NCBI RefSeq assembly: GCF_001552615.1
Contig: NZ_BCRN01000005.1
Coordinates: 62,001-126,000 of the forward strand
From: Millisia brevis NBRC 105863
GTDB taxonomy: Bacteria; Actinomycetota; Actinomycetes; Mycobacteriales; Mycobacteriaceae
Direction: 5' to 3'
Length of the DNA stretch: 64,000 bases
How positions within the stretch are numbered: the first letter of the stretch is position 1; each line of letters starts with the position of its first letter. Both the position numbers and the translations under genes were made by a program. A model generated the notes under the pieces. It was not told where the DNA came from, ran no database searches, and worked only from the letters and a program-made list of their open reading frames with translations. Shown here piece by piece: positions 1 through 8,944 of the stretch.

Positions 1-438
1 CGACGGCAACGGACGCCGCCCGGGCCGATTCGGCTGCTGTCGAGCGACGGCGCCTCCCTCGCCCTGCTGCCCGTCCTCGGCCCGGACAGCGTCGATATCC
101 CCGACGTGCATTCGGTGGACATCGAGTTGCTGTCCCCCACAAGGTTGGTCCGCTATCTCGGCCGGCGCCTGTCGCGGCGGTCGCTCCTCGACCTCTCCGC
201 CGCATGGATGCAAGCGGCGTTGGACGTGCACCCGGAACTGACCGTGTCGACGGTCCAGGACGACGAGGCGGGACTGGCGGTTCAGATCATCGAGTCCACA
301 CCGTTCACCGTGACGATCGATGTCCTGGTGGTGATCGATCCCGACGACGATCTTCTCGAATACGACGGCCTGTCCTTCGAGATCCTGCGCTCGGTGCTGA
401 TCGATGCCACCCATGCGGCGGCCGGGTGGGTGCGGTGA
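1..438 (+). CDS. Hypothetical protein, C-terminal part (cut by left edge)
   Basis: The reading frame is open from the first base of the window to the TGA at 436-438, so the true start lies outside. An internal GTG at 106 is a possible but unneeded start. The visible ~145 residues look like a soluble alpha/beta protein: an acidic stretch near the end (IDPDDDLLEYDG) and alternating hydrophobic strands, with no signal peptide or membrane segment. I recognise no family motif. The stop overlaps the GTG of the next gene by 3 bases, so the two are probably translated together and act in one process. Function unknown. Confidence 0.6.
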   Translation, partial: RRQRTPPGPIRLLSSDGASLALLPVLGPDSVDIPDVHSVDIELLSPTRLVRYLGRRLSRRSLLDLSAAWMQAALDVHPELTVSTVQDDEAGLAVQIIESTPFTVTIDVLVVIDPDDDLLEYDGLSFEILRSVLIDATHAAAGWVR

Positions 439-1040
439 CCGGCCTGGTCACGGCCCTCGCCGTCGAGGAGGGGTCCCGACTGACCTCCATCGCGCTGCGG
501 CCGCTCGCGGGGACATCCGCCGAGCGGGACGGGTCGATCTATATGCACGTGGTGATGCTGCCGGGCGGCGACAATGCGGCAGCCGCCGCCGGCGCCGTCG
601 CCACGTTCCTTCCGGCCGCGCTGTCCACCTTGGAGGGCACGTCGCCGGACGGCGGTACGTGGTTCGCGACCTTTCAACTCGTGGTCGACGACCGGGATTG
701 GGTGCGGACCCGTCGACTGGCGGACGCCGCGATCCGACGGGCCCTCGCCCTCGCCGGCATCGACGACGACACCATGCGCGGCTGTCACCTCTCCGGCGCG
801 GCGTTGCGCGAGGAGTACAGCGAAGTCGGGGACGTCGGCGACTGGTCTCTCATCCACCTGCTGATCGGGCTCGTCCTCGAACTCGCCGACCGGGACCTGG
901 CGGAGGTGGTCGCAGAGGTCGCGGCGGAGGTACTCGCAGGCGTCGAGCCCGCATCCGGGCCCGCCGTCGAACGCCGCCACGAATCGCTGCTCCGCCTGCT
1001 CGCCACGTGGGCGATCGAACTCGGCGGCACGGCGTCGTAG
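435..1040 (+). CDS. Hypothetical protein coupled to the preceding gene
   Basis: The 201-residue frame starts at GTG 435, which overlaps the TGA of the upstream gene; this overlap is why I prefer it to the longer open frame beginning at 204. The protein has a hydrophobic N-terminal half with an Ala-rich segment (residues ~45-60) and a helical Leu/Ala/Glu-rich C-terminal half. There is no signal peptide and no clear membrane helix. I see no catalytic motif and do not recognise a family. It converges on the helicase gene with 31 bp between stops. The pairing with the upstream unknown gene is the only functional clue. Confidence 0.55.
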   Translation: MTGLVTALAVEEGSRLTSIALRPLAGTSAERDGSIYMHVVMLPGGDNAAAAAGAVATFLPAALSTLEGTSPDGGTWFATFQLVVDDRDWVRTRRLADAAIRRALALAGIDDDTMRGCHLSGAALREEYSEVGDVGDWSLIHLLIGLVLELADRDLAEVVAEVAAEVLAGVEPASGPAVERRHESLLRLLATWAIELGGTAS

Positions 1041-1071
1041 CCGGCGACCCGACCGCGATGCCGACCCCTCG

Positions 1072-3111
1072 CTAGCTGAACAGGTGGTCGACGACCGGAA
1101 CGGCCACCCGCCGCTGTACCGGCGCGCGGCCGGCGACGGGTGTCGGTTCGCTGATCGGTTGCTCGTCGCACATCACCGCGCGGGCGGCATCGGTGAGGAA
1201 GCGGCTCGGTTTGGTGAGCACCATGCGGGCGGTGAAGCTGCGCGGGTGGGTCGGCAGCCGGGTCGGCAGGTAAACGCGCAGGTCGTCGCGTGCCCGGGTG
1301 ACCGCCACGTAGAACAGCCGCGCCTCCTCCGCCAGCCCGGCGGCGCTGGTCAGTGCCATATCGGAGGGGAAGGACCCGTCGGTGGCCCGCAGCAGGTGGA
1401 CGGTCTCCCACTCCAGACCCTTTGCGGAATGCACCGTGGACAGGGTCAGGTAGTCCTCGTCCAGCATCGGGTTCTTCGCCCAGTCGGAGGCCATCGGCGC
1501 AGGATCGAGGGTCTGCTCGGCGACGAACACCGACAGGTCGTGCTGCGCGGCGGCCGCCCCGGCCAATCGCTCGACATCGGCGGCCCGCCGCTCCCAGTCG
1601 GGATAGTGCTGCCGCAGCAGCGGTGTCAATGCCTCCCGACAGTTGGCGACCACCTCGGCGACATCGCGCTCGTCGCGGGCCCGGTCGAAGCAGCGCAGGG
1701 TCGCGGCCAGCGCGGTACGCGCCGACGGCGGCGCGGCGGCCACGATCTCGTCGGAGTGGTTCTCCCCGGACGCCAGCAGGTCGGCGAGGGTGCGCGCGTG
1801 GGCCTTGCCGATCGCCCGGTGCCGGGTCAGCAGCCGGTACCAGGACACCTCGTCGGTCGGGTTCAACGTCACCCGGAAGGCGGCGAGCATGTCGCGCACG
1901 TGCGCGGTCTCGAGATAGCCGATGCCACCGAACTTCAGGAACGGGATGTTGCGTACCTTCAGTTCGATCTCGAGCTGGGCGCTGTGGCTGCCGGTGCGCA
2001 TCAACACCGCCTGCTCCCGCAGCGGCCTGCCCTCCTGATGCGCCTCGAGCACCGCGGTCGCGACCGCCCGCGCCTCGGCGTCGGCGTTGGTGACCGTCAC
2101 CAATCGCGGGCGCGCGCCGGCGGCCCCGCGGTCGGCGACCAGCTGCAGCCGCAGGTCGCCGGGGCGGACCTCGTTCGCCAGGTCGAGCACCGGCTGGGTC
2201 GATCGGAAGTTGCGCTCGAGCCGCACCAGGGTGGCATCCGGGAAGTGCTCGGCGACGTCGAGCAGCCGACCCGCGTCGGCGCCGCGGAAGCCGTAGATCG
2301 CCTGGGCGTCGTCCCCGACGACGGTCAGACCGCGGCCGTCCGGGCGCAGCAGGTGCACGATGTCGGCCTGCACCTGGTTGACGTCCTGATATTCGTCGAC
2401 GAGCACCCAGTCCCAACGGGCGCGCAGCCGGGCGCCGATGTCCTCGTCGGCGAGCAGGGCGCGCCAGTAGAGCAGCAGATCGTCGAGGTCGAGCAGTCCA
2501 CGTTCGCGCTTGCGGGCACCGTAGGCGCGCAACAGGTCGGTGATCTCGCCCGCGACGTCGAGGCACCACGGGAACTGCTCGGCCATCAGCTCCCGCGCCG
2601 GGGTGCCGGTATTGATCGCGCGGGAGTAGATGTCGGCGATCGCCTGCGTCGTCGGGAGCCGCCGCTCGGCGCCGACCAGCCCGTGCTCGGCACGCATGAT
2701 GTCGAGCAGATCGGCGACGTCGCCGGGGTCGAGCACGGTGACGTCGGCCAGGCCCAGGTGCTGCGCGTGCTCGGCGACCACGCGGTGCGCGATCGCGTGG
2801 AAGGTGCCGCCCCAGACCCGCGTGCCGGTCCCGGCGCCGGCCAGCGCGGCGGCCCGGCCGGTCATACTCGCCGCCGCCCGACGGGTGAAGGTCAGCAGCA
2901 GGATCCGCTCGGGCACAACCCCGGCGTCGAGCAGGCGAGCGACCCGCGACGTCAGCACCCGGGTCTTGCCGGTGCCGGCGCCCGCGGCGACCAGCAGCGG
3001 CCCGGCATCGTGCTCGACGGCGGCCCGCTGCGCGTCGTCGAGCCCGACCTGCCAGTCCGGCTCGTCGATCACTTCGGGTCGCGACCCCGAAGGCGCACCG
3101 CGTTCGCTCAT
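1072..3111 (-). CDS. UvrD/PcrA-like SF1 ATP-dependent DNA helicase
   Basis: A 679-residue superfamily 1A helicase, expected to unwind DNA 3'-5' in repair or recombination. The full motif series is present: Q-motif region LDDAQRAAV, Walker A AGAGTGKT (43-50), Walker B LVDEYQDVN, motif III VVGDDAQAIYGFRG, motif IV LERNFRST, motif V TVHSAKGLEWE, and motif VI FYVAVTRARD near the C-terminus. It is shorter than typical UvrD1 (~770 aa), and I see neither an HRDC domain nor a Cys-rich tail, so it is not clearly UvrD2. The ATG at 3109-3111 is chosen because the conserved part begins about 20 residues later; the open frame continues upstream but runs through the nuclease gene. Confidence 0.9.
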   Translation of the reverse strand: MSERGAPSGSRPEVIDEPDWQVGLDDAQRAAVEHDAGPLLVAAGAGTGKTRVLTSRVARLLDAGVVPERILLLTFTRRAAASMTGRAAALAGAGTGTRVWGGTFHAIAHRVVAEHAQHLGLADVTVLDPGDVADLLDIMRAEHGLVGAERRLPTTQAIADIYSRAINTGTPARELMAEQFPWCLDVAGEITDLLRAYGARKRERGLLDLDDLLLYWRALLADEDIGARLRARWDWVLVDEYQDVNQVQADIVHLLRPDGRGLTVVGDDAQAIYGFRGADAGRLLDVAEHFPDATLVRLERNFRSTQPVLDLANEVRPGDLRLQLVADRGAAGARPRLVTVTNADAEARAVATAVLEAHQEGRPLREQAVLMRTGSHSAQLEIELKVRNIPFLKFGGIGYLETAHVRDMLAAFRVTLNPTDEVSWYRLLTRHRAIGKAHARTLADLLASGENHSDEIVAAAPPSARTALAATLRCFDRARDERDVAEVVANCREALTPLLRQHYPDWERRAADVERLAGAAAAQHDLSVFVAEQTLDPAPMASDWAKNPMLDEDYLTLSTVHSAKGLEWETVHLLRATDGSFPSDMALTSAAGLAEEARLFYVAVTRARDDLRVYLPTRLPTHPRSFTARMVLTKPSRFLTDAARAVMCDEQPISEPTPVAGRAPVQRRVAVPVVDHLFS

Positions 3112-3212
3112 GCGTTCGATACTAGGTGGCCGGTCCGACAGGCAGCCCCGAACGCGCCGGTAAGGCACCCCGCTCGATGCTCCGGCGGGCGCCGGACGCC
3201 ACGGACCGTGCG

Positions 3213-3722
3213 CTACGGCTGCTGATAGGGGCAGGCGCCCCACAGACCGCGCCCGCCGGCCTGCGCCTCGAGTTCGGCCTCCTTGATGCGGTCGGCCCGC
3301 TGCACGCCGAAGCGGTCGGACCGGGCCATCCCGGCGCGGGCGGCTTCCACCGAGTAGTCCCAGTCGCCGATCATCACGTACGCCAACGCCCGGTCGTAGC
3401 GGTCGATGTCGTCCTGGGTGGGATCGGAGACGAGGGTGACCGTCTGCCCGAGCAGCTGATACGTCGCCCAGTCGGTGGCCTCGTCGCCGTAGCATTCCAC
3501 CTCTTCGTCGTCGGTCTCCGGCGAATCGATCCCCAGGATGCGGATGCGGTCGCGGCCGAAGAGTGGGTCCGCGACACGAATGGTGTCGCCGTCGCTGACC
3601 CGAACGACGGTGGTGGTGATGGTCGTCTGCGCATGGGCCGGCGACGCGAACCCGATCCCCACGGCCGCGACGGCAGTCAGGACGACGGAGATGACGGCGG
3701 CCGAACGCATACGAGGGAGCAT
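3213..3722 (-). CDS. Secreted thermonuclease (staphylococcal nuclease-like)
   Basis: A 169-residue SNase/TNase-fold nuclease with an N-terminal signal peptide (MLPRMRS then a hydrophobic stretch, likely cleaved after SPAHA, residue 31). The catalytic set is intact: D46 in SDGDTIRV, then R61, D66 and E69 in RILGIDSPE, and R111 in RYDRALAYV, with the spacing of SNase D21/R35/D40/E43/R87. It should cleave DNA or RNA outside the cell using calcium. I start at the ATG 3720-3722; a second in-frame ATG at 3708-3710 is equally possible, and the open frame extends further upstream without a signal-like start. It lies upstream of and codirectional with the helicase gene, about 100 bp away. Confidence 0.85.
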   Translation of the reverse strand: MLPRMRSAAVISVVLTAVAAVGIGFASPAHAQTTITTTVVRVSDGDTIRVADPLFGRDRIRILGIDSPETDDEEVECYGDEATDWATYQLLGQTVTLVSDPTQDDIDRYDRALAYVMIGDWDYSVEAARAGMARSDRFGVQRADRIKEAELEAQAGGRGLWGACPYQQP

Positions 3723-3859
3723 GGGCCGAACAGTAGACCCCGGATCCGACAATTCCGACTGAATGGTCCGAAACGGTATCCGGTTGATATCCGACAACTC
3801 GGACAGCCCGGCCCGTCCGCCCGGGTCCACATTTCCGGATCGCCTGCCAGACTGTGACG

Positions 3860-4633
3860 ATGGGCACTGAATACTCGCATATCCGGATCGATCACAAGGA
3901 CACGGTCACCACCGTCACCCTCGACCGCCCCGAGAAGCGCAATGCGCTGGCCCGCGACGTCCTGCTGGAGTTGACCGACGCCTTCGAGGAGATCGGCCGC
4001 GGCGACGCGCTCGGCGTCATCCTCGCCGCGACCGGGCCGGTCTTCTCCGCCGGCCACAACTTCGGGGACATGCGCGACGCGTCGTTCGCGCAGGCCCGCG
4101 AACTGTTCGAGATCTGCGCCCGCCTGATGACCACCGTCCAGGCGATCCCGCAACCGGTGATCGCGAGGGTCCACACCCTGGCGACGGCGGCGGGGTGCCA
4201 ATTGGTGGCCTCCTGCGATCTGGCGATCGCCGCCGATACCGCGGGCTTCGCCCTTCCCGGCGGCAAGGGCGGGCTGTTCTGTCATACGCCCCTGGTGGCG
4301 GTGGCCCGCAATATCGGCCGCAAGCGCGCCCTCGAGATGGCCCTGTCCGGCGATGTGGTCGACGCGGTCACGGCCGCCGACTGGGGACTGATCAACCGCG
4401 CGGTACCCGCGGAGGACCTCGACGACGCCGTCGACGACCTGATGGCCCGGGTGACCCGCGGTTCGGCTTTGTCGAAGGGTATGGGCAAGCGGACGTTCTA
4501 CACGCAGATCGATCTGCCGCAGCCCCTCGCCTACCAGTACGCCACCGAGGTCATGGCGGCCGGCGTGACGACCGAGGATGCGCAGGAAGGAATCCGGGCA
4601 TTCCTGGAGAAGCGGCACCCGACGTTCCGATGA
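3860..4633 (+). CDS. Enoyl-CoA hydratase/isomerase family protein (ECHDC3-like)
   Basis: A 257-residue crotonase-fold protein. The oxyanion-hole segment SAGHNFGDM (63-71) and the second glycine-rich segment AAGCQLVASCDLAIA are clear. The two glutamates that act in hydratases are absent: Q114 replaces Glu144 of rat crotonase, and the following PE motif reads LPGG. This pattern, together with GLFCHTP, matches the ECHDC3-like branch, whose reaction is poorly defined, so 'enoyl-CoA hydratase' should be taken as a fold name. ATG 3860 is preferred over GTG 3854. The gene stands alone, divergent from the nuclease. Confidence 0.8.
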   Translation: MGTEYSHIRIDHKDTVTTVTLDRPEKRNALARDVLLELTDAFEEIGRGDALGVILAATGPVFSAGHNFGDMRDASFAQARELFEICARLMTTVQAIPQPVIARVHTLATAAGCQLVASCDLAIAADTAGFALPGGKGGLFCHTPLVAVARNIGRKRALEMALSGDVVDAVTAADWGLINRAVPAEDLDDAVDDLMARVTRGSALSKGMGKRTFYTQIDLPQPLAYQYATEVMAAGVTTEDAQEGIRAFLEKRHPTFR

Positions 4634-4768
4634 GCGGGGCGGCGGCGACCACACATATCCGACACTGCGGACGCAACGGAAGAATGACCGACAAAGACCT
4701 GGTCAAGAACGGTAAATAAGTCAAACCCGTTCGCGGCCAGTATCTCCGCGGACGCGCACAATGACTCT

Positions 4769-5737
4769 GTGTCGTTCGTCGAGACCCCGCTGACGCTGTC
4801 CACTGCCGCGATGTCGTGGCAGTGGGACGTGCCCGCACTGGTGATCACCGCCGGCCTGGCCGTCGGCTACGGGCGCGCTCTGATACGGCGGAACGGCCAC
4901 GGTGTCGGGTGGGCGCGCGGGGCCTGCTTCCTGATCGTCGGATGCGCGACGTGGGCGTTGGCGACAACAAGTTTCGTCGGCGTCTACGCCGACACCCTCT
5001 TCTGGGTACGCGCTCTGCAGGTCGTCCTGCTGCTGTTCGTGGTGCCCTTCGGTCTGGCGCTGGGCAAACCGGTCACGGTGCTGCGCACCACCCTCGATGC
5101 CGGCGGAGCGGAACGCCTGGACGCGATGCTCGCGGGGCGACCGGCACGCATCCTCCTGCATCCGGCGACGACATCGGTCGCCATGTTGGCGACTCCCTGG
5201 CTGCTCTATCTCACCGCGTGGTATCCGGCGGCCCTCCACTACGGGTGGGTCGACCAGCTCACGCGGCTGGTCCTGGTGGCCGTCGGTTTCGGCTACTTCT
5301 ATGCCCGGCTGCAGGCGGACCCGGTGCCGCGCCGGTACTCCCAGATGATCTCGCTGACGATCACCACCGCCGAGATGATCGGCGACGGCCTGCTCGGGCT
5401 CGTGCTCTGGCTGGGCCCCGATATCGCCGCCGAGTACTACGACCGGTTCGCCCGCGGTTGGGGGCCCGATCCGCGGACCGATCAGATCATCGGCGCCGGA
5501 ATACTCTGGCTGCTGGGTGATGTGATCGGCATTCCCTTCCTCATGGCGTTGATGCGCGCCTTCGTCGTCGACGAACGTGCGGCGGCGATCGCGATCGACG
5601 CCCACCTGGACGCGGCCGAACCGCCGCCGACCCCCGACGTCGACCACCGACCCCCGGCGGAGTCGTCATCGAGCGGTCCACCACTGTGGTGGGAACACGA
5701 TCCGCAACTGCAGGAACGATTCCGGCGGCGCCGATGA
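4769..5737 (+). CDS. ctaG: CtaG-like cytochrome c oxidase assembly membrane protein
   Basis: A 322-residue polytopic membrane protein of the caa3-type CtaG family, whose members support cytochrome oxidase assembly, probably in copper delivery. About seven hydrophobic segments are visible from residue ~18 (VPALVITAGLAVGYG) to ~265, followed by a hydrophilic tail rich in Pro, Ser and Asp. The family-typical regions include SFVGVYADTLFWVRALQ and HPATTSVAMLATPWLLYLTAWY. Start is GTG 4769. Its stop overlaps the ATG of the FtsW/RodA gene (ATGA), placing it first in a three-gene envelope operon. Copper-binding residues were not assigned with certainty. Confidence 0.8.
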   Translation: MSFVETPLTLSTAAMSWQWDVPALVITAGLAVGYGRALIRRNGHGVGWARGACFLIVGCATWALATTSFVGVYADTLFWVRALQVVLLLFVVPFGLALGKPVTVLRTTLDAGGAERLDAMLAGRPARILLHPATTSVAMLATPWLLYLTAWYPAALHYGWVDQLTRLVLVAVGFGYFYARLQADPVPRRYSQMISLTITTAEMIGDGLLGLVLWLGPDIAAEYYDRFARGWGPDPRTDQIIGAGILWLLGDVIGIPFLMALMRAFVVDERAAAIAIDAHLDAAEPPPTPDVDHRPPAESSSSGPPLWWEHDPQLQERFRRRR

Positions 5738-7197
5738 TTCGCTCGAAACGTGCGGGCGGCGGCGGCCGCGCCGCCGGCGCAACGGTCACCCGCCACCCGC
5801 GATACGTCGAACTGCTCCTGTTGGCCGGCGCCACCGTGGTGACCACCGGCGGGTGGGCCCTCGTCGATGCGGCGGACGCGACCCCGCTGCCCCGGCAGCC
5901 GGTGATCTATGGGCTGATCTTCTTCGGCCTCTACGCCGTTGCCTGTCTGGCGGTGCACCGGTTCGCCCCGCAGGCGGATCCGGTCATCCTGCCCTGCGTC
6001 GCGCTGCTCAACGGGCTCGGACTGGTGGTGATCCACCGCCTCGACCTGGCCGCCACGGACGCGGCGACCCTGGCGGGGACGGCGATCCCGTCGGGGAATG
6101 CCGGCCACCAGATGTTGTGGACCGCTGCGGGGTTGGTGTTGTTCGTCGGCGTTCTGGGTACGGTCCGCGACCATCGCGTCCTGGCCCGCTATGCCTACAC
6201 CCTGGCGGCGGCCGGGTTGGTGCTGCTGTTGATCCCCGCGATCCTCCCGGCACGATTCAGCGAGGTCAACGGCGGAAAGAATTGGATCCTGTTGTTCGGC
6301 TTCTCCATCCAGCCGGGTGAATTCGCGAAGGTCACCCTCCTGGTGTCCGCGGCGGCATTGCTGGTGGCGCAGCGCGACCTGTTCGTGGGGGCGGGGCGCC
6401 GGGTGCTCGGCCTCGTCCTGCCGCGGGCCCGCGACATCGGACCGTTGCTGCTGGTGTGGCTGGTCTCGATCCTCATCCTGGTCTTCGAGAAGAACCTGGG
6501 ATTCCCCCTGCTGATCTTCGGCACCTTTCTCGCGATGCTCTACATCGCGACCGAACGGATCAGCTGGGTGGTGGTCGGCTTGGGATTCCTGGCGATCGGC
6601 TGCTGGATCACCTACCACCTCTTCCCGCATGTACGCGTCCGATTCGATGTGTGGAGCGATCCCTTCGCCGACTATGCGACCACCGGATATCAACTCTCCC
6701 AGGCACTTTTCGGTATGGGTACGGGCGGTCTGGTCGGGACCGGACTCGGGCAGGGCAGCCCGCAGATGGTGCCATTCGCCGATACCGACTTCATCATTTC
6801 CAGTATCGGTGAGGAGCTCGGTTTGTTCGGCCTGACCGCGGTGCTGTCGCTCTACCTGGTGATCGTGATGCGCGGATTCCGCACCGCGATCTCGACGCGC
6901 GATTCGTTCGGCAAGCTGTTGTCGGCCGGACTGTCCTTCACGGTCGCCTGGCAGGTCTTCGTGGTGGTCGGCGGGGTGACCACCCTGATCCCGTTGACCG
7001 GTCTGACCTCGCCGTTCCTGTCGTACGGCGGGTCCTCGCTCATCGCGAACTTCGCGCTGATCGCCCTGCTGCTCCGGATTTCGGACGGCGCCCGCAGCGC
7101 CCCGACGATGCCGACGATGCCGCTCGCGGACTCCTCGCCGCTCTCCTCGTCCACCGGCGTGATCTCCACGGCCGGCCGATTCCAGCGGTCGCGTTGA
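5734..7197 (+). CDS. FtsW/RodA/SpoVE-family peptidoglycan polymerase
   Basis: A 487-residue SEDS protein with about ten membrane segments. The signature regions are present: the cytoplasmic-side NGGKNWILLFGFSIQPGEF (residues ~182-200), GLVGTGLGQGSPQMVPFADTDFI, and the C-terminal PLTGLTSPFLSYGGSSL. SEDS proteins polymerise lipid II glycan strands with a partner class B PBP; no PBP is in this window. I start at ATG 5734, which overlaps the upstream TGA, rather than the earlier in-frame position at 5686. The next gene starts inside the stop codon. I cannot decide between a division (FtsW) and an elongation (RodA) role; the position outside a dcw cluster favours RodA or a paralog. Confidence 0.88.
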   Translation: MIRSKRAGGGGRAAGATVTRHPRYVELLLLAGATVVTTGGWALVDAADATPLPRQPVIYGLIFFGLYAVACLAVHRFAPQADPVILPCVALLNGLGLVVIHRLDLAATDAATLAGTAIPSGNAGHQMLWTAAGLVLFVGVLGTVRDHRVLARYAYTLAAAGLVLLLIPAILPARFSEVNGGKNWILLFGFSIQPGEFAKVTLLVSAAALLVAQRDLFVGAGRRVLGLVLPRARDIGPLLLVWLVSILILVFEKNLGFPLLIFGTFLAMLYIATERISWVVVGLGFLAIGCWITYHLFPHVRVRFDVWSDPFADYATTGYQLSQALFGMGTGGLVGTGLGQGSPQMVPFADTDFIISSIGEELGLFGLTAVLSLYLVIVMRGFRTAISTRDSFGKLLSAGLSFTVAWQVFVVVGGVTTLIPLTGLTSPFLSYGGSSLIANFALIALLLRISDGARSAPTMPTMPLADSSPLSSSTGVISTAGRFQRSR

Positions 7198-8810
7198 CCG
7201 TCCGACGCATCGGCTCCGAGCCGACCCGACCTCGGCACCGTGCGGCCCCGCCGCTGCTGCCCCCGACGATCGGCCTGCGGGCGGCCCGGGTGCTCACGGC
7301 CGTCCTGTCGCTGCTGATCCTGGTCGGTGTCGGGGTCGGATGGACGGTCGAGTCGGATGTCGCATCCGGCTTCATGGTCTCGGATGCATTGGGGGCGGGC
7401 ACTTCCGACGGATCAGCGAACGGTGACGTCAACATCCTGTTGATCGGACTCGACAGCCGCAAGGCCATGGACGGCAGCGATCTGCCCGCCGAGGTCGTCA
7501 GCGATGAACTGCACGCCGGGGACAGCGACGTGGGCGGCTACAACACCAATACATTGATCCTGCTGCATGTCCCGGGGGATGGCAGCCGCGCCACCGCCGT
7601 GGCGATCCCTCGCGACGACTGGGTCGATGTGCCCGGCTACGGCATGCACAAGATCAAGGAAGCCTACGGCCTGGCGAAGTTCGACGAGGAGAAGCGGCTA
7701 CAGAACTCGGGGATCACCGATCCCGCGACGTTGGAACAGCGTTCGCGCGATGCGGGGCGCAAGTCGACACTGGCGACGGTGCAGAATCTGCTGCGCGTTC
7801 CGATCGATCATTTCGCGGAGGTCAACCTGATCGGCTTCTACGACATCGCGCAGGCATTGGGTCCGATCGACGTGTGCCTCAACGCCCCGGTCCAGGATTC
7901 GTACTCGGGGGCGGACTTCCCGGCCGGCCCGCAATCGTTGAACGCCTCGCAGGCACTGGCATTCGTCCGGCAGCGGCACGGACTCGACAATGGCGATCTC
8001 GACCGTACCCACCGCCAGCAGGCCTTTCTCTCCGGAGTGATCGCCAACCTCGAGAGCACCGGGGTGATCGGGGATATCGGCAAGCTGCAGTCCCTGCTCG
8101 ACGCTATCCGGCAGGACATCGTGATCGACTCCGGCTTCGACCCGCTCTCGTTCGTCTCACGAGCCGAGAATCTGACCACGGGCGACCTCGACTTCTACAC
8201 GCTGCCGATCACCGGATACGAAACGATCGGCGGCCAGGACGTCAACACGGTCGATCCGGCACGTTTGCGGACCGAGATCGCGGCCCTCTTCGGGACACCC
8301 GCTACCACCGTCGATACGGTATCGGGGGCCACCGCGCCGACGGGCCACGAGACGGTCGACGTGATCAATGGGACCGCACGCGACGGGCTGGGAGCGGCGA
8401 CGTCGGCCGATCTGACCGCGCAGGGCTACCACACCGGAACGATCCGGACCGGACGGGCGACCGCCACCACCACCGTTGTCTACGGCGCGGGAGGCGAAAC
8501 GGACGCCACCGCGCTCGCCGCCCGGTACGGGGTAACCGCGACCTCCGACCGGGCGCTGGCCGCGCATCGCATCGTGCTGACCCTCGGCGCCGACAGTCCC
8601 GATACGCCACCGGGGGACGGCTCGGATACCGCGGCGACCCCGGCCGCGGACACCGCGACCGGCACCGACGCCATAGGGACAACGGATACCGGAACGTCGG
8701 ACACGACAACGACGGACGCGGGAGCACCAGCGGCGCCGCCCGGGGTCGATCCCAATGGTCCGCAGGGCACGGTCGTGAAGGCCGACAACGGAATACCCTG
8801 CGTCGACTGA
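7194..8810 (+). CDS. LytR-CpsA-Psr (LCP) family cell-wall ligase with LytR_C domain
   Basis: A 538-residue type II membrane protein. A short basic N-terminus is followed by a membrane helix (VLTAVLSLLILVGVGVGW), the LCP catalytic domain (INILLIGLDSR, ALAFVRQRHGLDNGDLDR with the conserved Arg-rich segment) and a LytR_C-type domain (ETVDVINGTARDGLGAATS). A 50-residue Thr/Asp/Pro-rich tail ends in GIPCVD. LCP enzymes attach arabinogalactan or related glycopolymers to peptidoglycan. The apparent start is TTG 7194 overlapping the previous TGA; a downstream GTG (in GCCCGGGTGCTC) would remove the cytoplasmic tail and is an alternative. It is the last gene of the ctaG-SEDS-LCP operon. Confidence 0.88.
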   Translation: MTVRRIGSEPTRPRHRAAPPLLPPTIGLRAARVLTAVLSLLILVGVGVGWTVESDVASGFMVSDALGAGTSDGSANGDVNILLIGLDSRKAMDGSDLPAEVVSDELHAGDSDVGGYNTNTLILLHVPGDGSRATAVAIPRDDWVDVPGYGMHKIKEAYGLAKFDEEKRLQNSGITDPATLEQRSRDAGRKSTLATVQNLLRVPIDHFAEVNLIGFYDIAQALGPIDVCLNAPVQDSYSGADFPAGPQSLNASQALAFVRQRHGLDNGDLDRTHRQQAFLSGVIANLESTGVIGDIGKLQSLLDAIRQDIVIDSGFDPLSFVSRAENLTTGDLDFYTLPITGYETIGGQDVNTVDPARLRTEIAALFGTPATTVDTVSGATAPTGHETVDVINGTARDGLGAATSADLTAQGYHTGTIRTGRATATTTVVYGAGGETDATALAARYGVTATSDRALAAHRIVLTLGADSPDTPPGDGSDTAATPAADTATGTDAIGTTDTGTSDTTTTDAGAPAAPPGVDPNGPQGTVVKADNGIPCVD

Positions 8811-8944
8811 TCCGAGTCCGTGCGGAATCTGCCCGGATACGGCGAGGGTCGGTCGCCAGTGTTCGACGCGTGGCGAAACGCCGCCGATAGGGTGGCACGT
8901 ACCGTAGCGTCGGGGTACATATCGGACAGACGAAAGGGCGGGCC

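Noticed and set aside
1084-3225. A 713-codon plus-strand open frame opposite the helicase
   Set aside because: It is antisense to a gene with all SF1 helicase motifs; the frame is long only because high GC makes stops rare.
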